Part shown: piece by piece, positions 1 to 5,120 of the stretch | Position numbering within the stretch: the first letter of the stretch is position 1 | Layout: every line of letters starts with the position of its first letter | Origin: CAMQVM01 sp044433365 | Lineage (GTDB): Bacteria > Bacteroidota > Bacteroidia > Bacteroidales > Rikenellaceae | NCBI GenBank assembly: GCA_044433365.1 | Contig: JAWXTR010000139.1 | Span: forward strand, 1 to 5,240 | Direction: 5' to 3' | DNA length: 5,240 bases | Program-made: the position numbers and the translations under genes | The notes under the pieces: model-generated | What the model was told of the DNA's origin: nothing | The model's input: only the letters and a program-made list of their open reading frames with translations | Database searches by the model: none

Positions 1-981
1 CCATATAATACTAGCTAACAATATGATTGGAGACTCAACAAAGAAATCTCCTTGCTTTTGAATCCATGTCTTATTTAAATTTAAAAGAATGGTATATGCA
101 CTCTCGTAAGCATCTGAAATATCGGTCATAAATTTTGGATTTACAGGGTTGCAGCGGTGCGAGCGTCGAGGGTCATCGAAATTTATAACGTAAAACTTTG
201 GTACTACTTTATATCGGTTTTGATTATTAAGTAGATGATTATAAGCTATATCTGAAAGGTCGGGAAACTTAAAATCGTAGATATATTGGCTATAACCTTT
301 CTCTATCTGTTGTTTTATAAAATTATTAATTACTGCATACGATTTGCCACTACCTGGCGTGCCAAGTACTATGGTTGCACGAAATGGATTTACTACATTT
401 ATCCACCCATCATGTTCTTTTTTATTATGCCAAAATTTGGTGGGGAGATTTACAGAATATTCATTTTTCATTAGTTTTGTCTCTTGCATAAAACTTTCGT
501 TCTCGTTGTTAAACGGGTCGTTCATAAGATTGATTTTTAAAAGACGACTCATATACAATCCCGACATAAGTAGACAGATATAGCCTACACTCATTGAAAA
601 TATGTATATAGCTGCACTTCCTTCAATGCCAATAGGTAGTGAAAGCAGCCACCAATTCATAAAGAAAAAGATAAAACCTATACCTGTTAAAGTCCAAATT
701 TTAGTCCAAGTAATCTTCTCATTAACGACACCCCTAGTGCCTAAACATGAGAGAGCAAGTAGTATAACAGCTCCTAATTTACTCCAAATTATCGAGCTAA
801 ATAGACCAGCAGTATGGTTAAAATTGATTAGGATTCTATCAATTACACTGATAGTAACACCCCATTGCTCCACTGCACCATAGCAGTACCAATATATATT
901 CATTATCACAAAGAGTACACTTACCCCACGTAGCAAGTCCATTATCTTGCCTAAAGCTCTTAGGTCATCTTCTTGTTGCAT
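1..981 (-). CDS. mobC: MobC, TraG/VirD4-type conjugative coupling protein (partial, C-terminus off the window)
   Basis: Open frame of 327 codons from ATG at 981-979 that runs off the left edge without a stop. The family is usually about 650-700 residues, so roughly half is present. The coupling protein is the inner-membrane ATPase that links the relaxosome to the mating channel. Residues 30-34 read YWYCY, close to the YWFCY signature of Bacteroidales MobC. Hydrophobic segments around residues 19-35, 65-80, 93-105 and 117-135 form the membrane anchor. A Walker A motif, GTPGSGKS, lies at residues 207-214 (DNA 363-340), followed by a conserved-looking YDFKFPDLS. The sequence I translated is uninterrupted. 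It lies downstream of mobA-mobB on the same strand with a 63-base gap, so it is probably the third gene of the mob operon. No Shine-Dalgarno sequence is seen, only an A-rich leader. Walker B and the C-terminal all-alpha domain would lie outside the window. Confidence 0.93.
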   Translation of the reverse strand, partial: MQQEDDLRALGKIMDLLRGVSVLFVIMNIYWYCYGAVEQWGVTISVIDRILINFNHTAGLFSSIIWSKLGAVILLALSCLGTRGVVNEKITWTKIWTLTGIGFIFFFMNWWLLSLPIGIEGSAAIYIFSMSVGYICLLMSGLYMSRLLKINLMNDPFNNENESFMQETKLMKNEYSVNLPTKFWHNKKEHDGWINVVNPFRATIVLGTPGSGKSYAVINNFIKQQIEKGYSQYIYDFKFPDLSDIAYNHLLNNQNRYKVVPKFYVINFDDPRRSHRCNPVNPKFMTDISDAYESAYTILLNLNKTWIQKQGDFFVESPIILLASIIW

Positions 982-1044
982 ATTTTTTTAATTATTAATA
1001 ATTAATTGTAAGTCAAATTATAATTTATAGTTAATAATTTATAA
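982..1044. repeat. AT-rich mobB-mobC spacer with an 18-bp perfect palindrome
   Basis: This 63-base spacer between the mobB stop and the mobC start is almost entirely A/T. Positions 988-1005 form a perfect palindrome (ttaattatt/aataattaa). The 9-base word taatttata occurs twice, at 1021-1029 and 1035-1043. It could be a weak RNA hairpin separating the two reading frames, or just low-complexity drift. No promoter consensus is recognisable. Confidence 0.5.
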
Positions 1045-2304
1045 TTAAATTTTACGTCCTTTTTTCTTTCTCTTTCGTTGCATAGCTCTGCGGAAACGTT
1101 CCTCCTCTGGGTCGTCAATACCACTATCAATTGGTAGATCGAAAAGACTACCAAACGAAAAATCATCACTATCATAGCTATCAAGTATTTGTGTAGATTC
1201 AGCATCTTGATTTAATCCTTCTCCCTGCTCATGCTGATTTTGAGGGTTTGGCTCTACCACCTGAGGGTTGTTAAACCAATCAGAAATTGCATTAGCTGAA
1301 AGCTCTTGCCCTAGTCGAGAACCGTTAAATATGCAGTGATTGTTATGGTCGATAAAAGATGTTCCATATATTCTTCCTGCATCGTTTTTACGAAAGATTA
1401 CATCTATATTCTTAGCTTTTAGGCTATCTATAAAACTGTTTTTATCTACTGAGCGGTGGAGTGCATCACGTACTCTAGCGCAACTTTGCAGGTTTAGTTT
1501 GTCTCTTTTTATCTGCTCTTTGCTCTTATTAATCTTCTCGTTTATGCCTTGATAACCTACGCTTTTACCAAACAGTGACGATTTAAAAGGGTTGCTAGCT
1601 TTAATCCCTTTTTCATTTGTAGCATAATAGATAAGTCCTGCATAGCTATTCCCAGCACGTACACCTTCAGACTGCTCAACATGAATATTGTATTGCGCAA
1701 GTAGTGTTCGATACTCATTAAAACTTTGAAAACGGTAGGTTGCAGCGATAGGTTTGATGATGTTATTTATTTGATTTTTTATATCTCCTTTATCTATCTC
1801 TAGCCTTTTAAGATTGAACGTGTTGTTCTTTTTCTTCTGCTCAGCTTTATGTAAATTATACCGTTGCTCAATATCTCTGCATATCTTCATGCTGCGACGA
1901 TGCTCGAAAGAGTCGTTAATTTTTCGCCCCATCTTATCTACATTTGTGGTGACTATATGTACATGAGTGCGTTTTATGTCGCTATGTCTATATATTATAA
2001 ATGGTTGCTCACCATAGCCCATACCCTCTAAATATTCTTTTGATATTTTGGCTAATTGTTCATCAGTAAGAGTATCGTCGGGATGAGGATTTAGTGATAT
2101 ATGTACGATAGGTTTTTCTGTTTTTGTGTCGGCTCTGATATGTAGAGCAAAAGATTGCATACAGCTATGTAGATCTATTTCACCATAATCATTTGCATAT
2201 ATTTTTTGAGTTGATAATATCTTCCCTTTATCCTCCTCAATTTTAGATTGATTGTATGATAGTGCTCCATAGAGTGATGCTCCAACAGCTATTTTGGCAA
2301 CCAT
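1045..2304 (-). CDS. mobB: MobB, MOBP-type relaxase
   Basis: Complete 419-residue relaxase that should nick one strand at oriT, stay covalently linked to the 5' end and pilot the DNA into the recipient. The N-terminus has the Bacteroidales relaxase pattern around GALSYNQSK (residues 13-21); Y17 is my candidate nucleophile tyrosine. The metal-binding histidine triad lies in HSDIKRTHVHIVTTNVD: H107, D109, H114, H116. A second conserved-looking block, RIYGTSFIDH followed by FNGSRLG, lies at about residues 311-332. The tail is acidic (about 366-402), then strongly basic (RKRKKKGRKI), suggesting contacts with DNA or the secretion system. The ATG at 2304-2302 lies inside the end of mobA (16-base overlap), so the two genes are probably translationally coupled. 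The stop is TAA. No disruption is visible and the length is normal for the family. The family assignment is firm; the exact tyrosine is inferred. Confidence 0.94.
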   Translation of the reverse strand: MVAKIAVGASLYGALSYNQSKIEEDKGKILSTQKIYANDYGEIDLHSCMQSFALHIRADTKTEKPIVHISLNPHPDDTLTDEQLAKISKEYLEGMGYGEQPFIIYRHSDIKRTHVHIVTTNVDKMGRKINDSFEHRRSMKICRDIEQRYNLHKAEQKKKNNTFNLKRLEIDKGDIKNQINNIIKPIAATYRFQSFNEYRTLLAQYNIHVEQSEGVRAGNSYAGLIYYATNEKGIKASNPFKSSLFGKSVGYQGINEKINKSKEQIKRDKLNLQSCARVRDALHRSVDKNSFIDSLKAKNIDVIFRKNDAGRIYGTSFIDHNNHCIFNGSRLGQELSANAISDWFNNPQVVEPNPQNQHEQGEGLNQDAESTQILDSYDSDDFSFGSLFDLPIDSGIDDPEEERFRRAMQRKRKKKGRKI

Positions 2305-2705
2305 TGTCTAATAATTTGAAGAGTTAGATGGATAGCCTTTTCGTTAAGTTCTACTACCTGTGTTAATAGTTTGGCATACTTTTCACTCATTGTATAGGCT
2401 TTTTGTTCTGTAAAATGGTTTCGTAGGATGGTGATAAATTGGTTGTAATTTACCCCTATCTTTCTACACTCAGCTCTTAAATCTTTTAATGAGTCATAAA
2501 ATTTCAATGTATTTTCATCTACTGTAATAACTCTAAATGGTAGATTAAAGATGCGAGATTTAATAAATTGAGTGTGAGTTTTCATTCCTGATTTCTCATA
2601 CATAGTCATAAATTCAGCCCATTCAGAATCATTCAATCTAAGTGCTAGCTTGTGTAATGCAGGATTGTTTTTTGGAGGTCTACCTCCCTTTTTTGAATTT
2701 GTCAT
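2289..2705 (-). CDS. mobA: MobA, relaxosome accessory DNA-binding protein (ribbon-helix-helix type)
   Basis: A 138-residue basic protein directly upstream of the relaxase gene and overlapping it. The start carries GGRPPK (residues 7-12), an AT-hook-like minor-groove motif. A beta-strand/helix segment follows (LALRLNDSEWAEFMTMYEKS, about 20-39) and resembles the ribbon-helix-helix fold of MobC/NikA/TraY-type relaxosome proteins. IGVNYNQF at 83-90 matches the motif common in mobilisation accessory proteins. It is expected to bind oriT and help the relaxase load. ATG at 2705-2703 is the first start that includes the GGRPPK segment. The stop is TAG, so TAG is read as termination by at least this gene. 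The leader has aaaagga about 27 bases upstream, too far to act as a normal ribosome site. It is the first gene of the mob operon. Confidence 0.88.
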   Translation of the reverse strand: MTNSKKGGRPPKNNPALHKLALRLNDSEWAEFMTMYEKSGMKTHTQFIKSRIFNLPFRVITVDENTLKFYDSLKDLRAECRKIGVNYNQFITILRNHFTEQKAYTMSEKYAKLLTQVVELNEKAIHLTLQIIRQWLPK

Positions 2706-2740
2706 AGTTTAAGATTTTAGTGGTTATAACTCCTTTTAAA

Positions 2741-2753
2741 TTGTGATAATTAT
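2741..2753. repeat. 13-base direct repeat, copy 1 (copy 2 at 2856-2868)
   Basis: ttgtgataattat here and ttgtgacaattat at 2856-2868 differ at one base and are 115 bases apart. They flank the 59-base fold-back. Copy 1 is also half of an imperfect 18-base palindrome (2741-2758, ttgt...acaa). They may be paired binding sites for MobA or another relaxosome or regulatory protein; this is inferred from symmetry only. Confidence 0.5.
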
Positions 2754-2754
2754 T

Positions 2755-2779
2755 ACAACACCAACTTCGGCGGTGTTGT
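2755..2779. repeat. 8-bp inverted repeat, 9-base loop
   Basis: Arms acaacacc (2755-2762) and ggtgttgt (2772-2779) are exact reverse complements around the loop aacttcggc. It lies 50-75 bases upstream of the mobA start, inside the probable mobA leader or the oriT region. No T-run follows on either strand, so a simple terminator is unlikely. Confidence 0.7.
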
Positions 2780-2790
2780 TCCTACTTGGG

Positions 2791-2849
2791 TAGCAAGTTT
2801 TGTTTTGCCGTCGCAAAACGTTTTCGCCATACGAAAACACAACTTGCTA
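2791..2849. repeat. 59-base compound inverted repeat predicted to form a three-way junction
   Basis: The outer arms tagcaagtt (2791-2799) and aacttgcta (2841-2849) are perfect complements. They enclose two further perfect hairpins: gttttgc/gcaaaac (2802-2808 with 2813-2819, loop cgtc) and gttttcg/cgaaaac (2820-2826 with 2832-2838, loop ccata). The two inner hairpins abut through the palindrome aaaacgtttt (2815-2824), so they can also pair with each other. Nearly every base is in a stem, which is far beyond chance. In single-stranded form during transfer this could be a relaxosome or replication-start structure. On the RNA level it lies in the region between divergent operons. Confidence 0.8.
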
Positions 2850-2865
2850 TTGTCTTTGTGACAAT
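2849..2865. repeat. Short hairpin next to the three-way fold-back
   Basis: Arms attgtc (2849-2854) and gacaat (2860-2865) with loop tttgt. It abuts the right outer arm of the preceding structure and overlaps copy 2 of the 13-base direct repeat. A minor element, reported because it continues the run of adjacent stems. Confidence 0.5.
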
Positions 2866-2872
2866 TATCCAC

Positions 2873-2907
2873 TTTGAGAAGCGGATGGGATAGCTCCGCT
2901 TTTCAAA
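2873..2907. repeat. 13-bp-arm hairpin with 9-base loop, candidate nic-proximal inverted repeat
   Basis: Arms tttgagaagcgga (2873-2885) and tccgcttttcaaa (2895-2907) pair at 12 of 13 positions; the exception is a G-T wobble. The loop is tgggatagc. Strong inverted repeats like this usually sit beside the nick site and are bound by the relaxase or help end transfer. No T-tract follows closely enough to make it a convincing intrinsic terminator, although tttttt occurs at 2917-2923 on the plus strand. The nic role is inferred. Confidence 0.65.
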
Positions 2908-2921
2908 TTAATGAAGTTTTT

Positions 2922-3091
2922 TTAAGGAAGGTTCGAATAATTGGTTTTATTCGATTTTAAATTTTGAGGTTTTAGATTTGGATTTTGCAAAATGTGAGCG
3001 TAGCGGTAACTACGGTGCATTTTTGCAAAATTCAAAGATGAAGCCTCAAAATTTAAAAGCGTTAAAATCCAATTTTTAGAAGTTTCCTTAA
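2922..3091. repeat. 170-base nested fold-back element
   Basis: Several concentric arms share one centre. ttaaggaa (2922-2929) pairs with ttccttaa (3084-3091). aattgg (2939-2944) pairs with ccaatt (3069-3074). An 18-base arm at 2955-2972 pairs with 3041-3058 with one G-T wobble. attttgcaaaatg (2982-2994) pairs with 3018-3031 with one bulged base. The tip cgtag/ctacg (2999-3003 with 3010-3014) closes a 6-base loop, cggtaa. A side hairpin, cgaataa/ttattcg, lies at 2934-2940 with 2947-2953. No open frame of note crosses it. It could be part of oriT, a non-coding RNA, or a small MITE-like insertion with 8-bp terminal repeats; no clear target-site duplication was seen. Confidence 0.75.
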
Positions 3092-3156
3092 TATTATATC
3101 TAGTATTTTGGCTGCAAAGTTACACCATATAACTTGTCTGAGCTAATATGTAATAT

Positions 3157-3207
3157 TGCCAAGTGATGCCCTATTATGCCAAGTGATTTTTACATGAAAA
3201 ATGACTT
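3157..3207. promoter_or_regulatory. Operator-like repeats upstream of traA
   Basis: tgccaagtgat occurs exactly twice, at 3157-3167 and 3177-3187, with a 20-base period, so both copies would lie on nearly the same face of the helix. The second copy runs into an imperfect palindrome (3181-3207: aagtgattttt / gaaaaatgactt around acat). After it, tgacttgaca is an inverted variant of the same half-site. This fits a regulator binding site about 145-195 bases before the traA start. No exact Bacteroidetes -7 box (TAnnTTTG) was found, so the promoter itself is not placed. Confidence 0.5.
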
Positions 3208-3303
3208 GACAGCAGGTGATTTTATCCTTTTATTTGCACTGTAGTTCAGAAACAAATTGTCTTTTTTCCAATTTTTACAGGAAACAGTAAGGCAAGAAAA
3301 CAA

Positions 3304-3353
3304 GAAAGTTTTAAAGAGACAAAGCAGTGAAATTTTAAAGCGATAAAACAATG
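3304..3353 (+). repeat. Imperfect tandem duplication ending at the traA start codon
   Basis: Positions 3304-3329 and 3329-3353 align as two adjacent 25-26 base copies (gaaa-ttttaaag-ga-aaa-ca-tg) with about five substitutions and one indel. The first copy ends in GTG and the second in the traA ATG. The GTG is in frame with traA but meets TAA two codons later, so it is not a usable start. The A-rich leader is typical for translation start regions in this phylum. Confidence 0.5.
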
Positions 3354-4124
3354 GAATTGATAGCAAAACAAGAGATACAATATATAGCCTTTGCAACTGA
3401 GTATGGGGTAGTGGGCAAAGATGTATTTACTATTTTATCTGCAAGTCTACTTCATTATAATATGGGATATAATGTTGTGGTTGTAGATTGTGATTATCCT
3501 AAATACCAAATATTTCAAATGCGTAATAAGGATATTGAATTGGTAGAGACAGATAAAGAGTATGCAAGTAAATATAACTCACAACAAGAGAAGTTGCAAA
3601 AGCATCCCTATACAGTTTTATGTTCACCAGCAGAAAGTGCCATAGATGTAGTTGATTCATATTTAGATTCTTGCCAAGAACATATTGATTTTGTAATTTT
3701 TAATCTTCCTAATATTGTTAGGTCTGTAAATGTTTTGAAATGTATAGCTTGTTTAGATTATTTATTTATACCCATAGTATCAGATAGAAGCATATTAGAC
3801 AATTCGCTTTCATTTGCGGTAACAATAAAGCAGATGTTTGCTGATAATCCGAAATATACATTAAAAGATATTTTGCTTTTTTGGAATATGGTTGATGAAA
3901 AAGAACGTACAGATTTATATGATTTGTATAATAATTCAATGCCTAAATTAGGTCTGCATATACTTCAAAATAGATTGCCTAATATAAAACGATTTAAGAA
4001 AGAATTACGGCAAGGAGTAAGAGTTGTGTTTTGTTCTACAATTTTTCCTCCAAATACAAGAATGCTTCGAAGTAGTCGGTTTGATTTGCTTCTTGAAGAA
4101 ATTATTAAAGTTATAAATGTATAA
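3351..4124 (+). CDS. traA: TraA, ParA/MinD-like protein with degenerate nucleotide-binding motifs
   Basis: A 257-residue homologue of the ParA-type protein that opens the tra cluster of Bacteroidales conjugative transposons. Overall fold features are kept: strand-P-loop start YIAFATEYGVVGKDV (11-25), VVVVDCDYP (42-50), SDRSILDNSLSF (144-155), LFWNMVDEKERT (176-187) and a C-terminal block, RVVFCSTIFPPNTRML. Key residues differ from the usual KGGVGK[ST]. Position 18 is Tyr instead of the signature Lys, 20 is Val instead of Gly, and 24 is Asp instead of Thr/Ser; K23 remains. The Walker B-like stretch is FVIFNLP (114-120), with Asn118 where Asp is expected. ATP hydrolysis is therefore doubtful. 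The frame is intact and full length, so this looks like a pseudo-ATPase or an early stage of decay. Its stop overlaps the start of traB by 8 bases. Its usual role, in regulating or positioning transfer, is not well defined. Confidence 0.87.
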   Translation: MELIAKQEIQYIAFATEYGVVGKDVFTILSASLLHYNMGYNVVVVDCDYPKYQIFQMRNKDIELVETDKEYASKYNSQQEKLQKHPYTVLCSPAESAIDVVDSYLDSCQEHIDFVIFNLPNIVRSVNVLKCIACLDYLFIPIVSDRSILDNSLSFAVTIKQMFADNPKYTLKDILLFWNMVDEKERTDLYDLYNNSMPKLGLHILQNRLPNIKRFKKELRQGVRVVFCSTIFPPNTRMLRSSRFDLLLEEIIKVINV

Positions 4125-4500
4125 ATCTATGAATAATAAAGAAGTTACAGATGTAGATGAGCTAGCTATGCAAGAGATAGCTGAAGGCGGTTTGCAGCAG
4201 AAGTATAATCAAATCACAGCAGATGATGTTGGAAGAAACGAGATACGTAAGCGACAGCCTAGAGATAAGAATATAGAGTATATGAGTAAGTATCTAAACA
4301 AGATAGATTTCTCATCACGTCAACTTTTGTATGTATCTAAATAGCTTCATGCTGCTTTAACCACTATTGTACAGATAGTAGGAGGTGAAAAATCCAACCT
4401 AAGTAGTTATGTGGAGAATATTATTCAAAACCATTTAGACACAAACAAAGAGTTGATAAACGGATTGTATGCAACAAAATTTAAACCTCCAGTAAAATGA
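4117..4500 (+). pseudogene. traB: TraB-like DUF3408 protein interrupted by an in-frame TAG
   Basis: From ATG at 4117 the frame reads 75 codons, meets TAG at 4342-4344, then continues in the same frame for another 51 sense codons to TGA at 4498-4500. The downstream part (LHAALTTIVQIVGGEKSNLSSYVENIIQNHL...) looks like the C-terminal ribbon-helix-helix-like half of DUF3408 proteins. It joins smoothly to QLLYVSK before the stop, where relatives have a residue such as Glu or Gln. One base change (for example GAG or CAG to TAG) would restore a 127-residue protein of normal family size. The original end also overlaps the next start as ATGA (4497-4500), which shows that the longer frame was the ancestral gene. 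A truncated 75-residue product is still possible. The start could instead be ATG at 4129. No frameshift is involved. Confidence 0.8.
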
Positions 4501-5117
4501 CAAATGAATTTTTTATAATAATAGTTATCTGTTATTTTGTTTTTGTCTCGATGTTGGTATATGAAATATTTACAGCTAAAGAGGAGAAGGAATTAGAGAT
4601 AGATACAATAGAAATTATCCATGAAAAGAAAGATATAGTTTCAATTATTGGTAGCTCTAAGAGCAAGTTTCTAAAGCCATTGCCAGAGAGACTGAAAGCT
4701 AGTGTTAATTCCAATCCTAATCCTGTACAAGTACCTGTTGAAGAAGTTGCAAATCTATTTAATGAAGATGAGGTGTATGGAGGAACTTTTGAATATGATA
4801 GTAATAACGACCTTAATAGAGAGAAAGAAGATATAGAACAGGATGATTTACCCGAAATGGATGAGATTTTGTCACTAGAGAATATTAATGTTGAGACGAA
4901 AGAGGTCGATATTGAAAAAGTTGAACCTACACGTAGTATGTGTTTGGACTATAATCAAATAGAAGATGTGTCAACAAGAATGGTAAGAGGTACAATATCA
5001 ATTAACGATATAGATGCTATTGAGCAGATGATGGGAACAGATATTTATGCTCAGCTAGAGACAATTATGAACACTACGAATTTAGATTTAGTTCGTGAAG
5101 TATTAAATAATAAATAA
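4497..5117 (+). CDS. traD: TraD-like conjugal transfer protein, membrane-anchored and acidic
   Basis: A 206-residue protein. An N-terminal hydrophobic helix (about residues 5-24) is followed by a charged region. SIIGSSKSKFLKPLP (49-63) recalls the S-x-hG-x-[ST]-K motif near the start of TraD/DUF4122-like proteins of these elements. A very acidic, low-complexity middle (about 90-145) leads to a helical C-terminus (about 147-206) with GTDIYAQLE, like the GTElfsLLE of relatives. A single-pass membrane anchor with a long cytoplasmic tail is likely. The molecular role is unknown. It starts in an ATGA overlap with traB, so it depends on translation of the traB frame; the TAG in traB may lower its expression by polarity. 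Assignment rests on architecture, gene order and remembered motif similarity. Confidence 0.65.
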   Translation: MTNEFFIIIVICYFVFVSMLVYEIFTAKEEKELEIDTIEIIHEKKDIVSIIGSSKSKFLKPLPERLKASVNSNPNPVQVPVEEVANLFNEDEVYGGTFEYDSNNDLNREKEDIEQDDLPEMDEILSLENINVETKEVDIEKVEPTRSMCLDYNQIEDVSTRMVRGTISINDIDAIEQMMGTDIYAQLETIMNTTNLDLVREVLNNK

Positions 5118-5120
5118 ATC

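Larger units (their letters stand above)
2741..2907. other. Candidate oriT region upstream of mobA
   Basis: About 170 non-coding bases just upstream of the relaxosome genes, holding four stem-loops and a 13-base direct repeat. In Bacteroidales conjugative and mobilisable elements, oriT normally lies next to the mobA/mobB genes, and relaxosome proteins recognise inverted repeats close to the nic site. No nic consensus could be matched with certainty, so both the extent and the nick position are inference from position and structure. The individual repeats are listed separately. Confidence 0.55.

Noticed and set aside
286..883. Three plus-strand ORFs (286-474, 344-583, 602-883)
   Set aside because: They lie antisense to the clear mobC frame, which carries the Walker A motif and membrane segments; they are shadows.
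1340..1552. 70-residue plus-strand ORF with hydrophobic composition
   Set aside because: Antisense to the well-supported mobB relaxase; no independent evidence of coding.
2755..2910. Intrinsic terminators between the divergent operons
   Set aside because: The hairpins are not followed directly by a T-run on a strand where transcription would need to end, and both operons diverge from this region.
3095..3115. Bacteroidetes -7 promoter box near tctagtattttgg
   Set aside because: It resembles TAnnTTTG but the spacing is wrong by one or two bases and no matching -33 TTTG is placed; not strong enough to annotate.
3157..3187. Start of a CRISPR array (repeated tgccaagtgat)
   Set aside because: Only two short copies 20 bases apart with no further units or cas genes; an operator is more plausible.
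3190..3396. 68-residue minus-strand ORF rich in Leu and Phe
   Set aside because: It overlaps the traA start and the operator-like repeats, shows no family motif, and its composition is what AT-rich antisense sequence gives.
4342..4344. General recoding of TAG as glutamine, as in some crAss-like phages
   Set aside because: mobA in the same window ends at TAG with no sensible continuation, and the genes are of conjugative-element type, so a point nonsense mutation is simpler.
4532..4714. 60-residue minus-strand ORF
   Set aside because: Antisense to the traD-like gene, which is in an operon with ATGA coupling.
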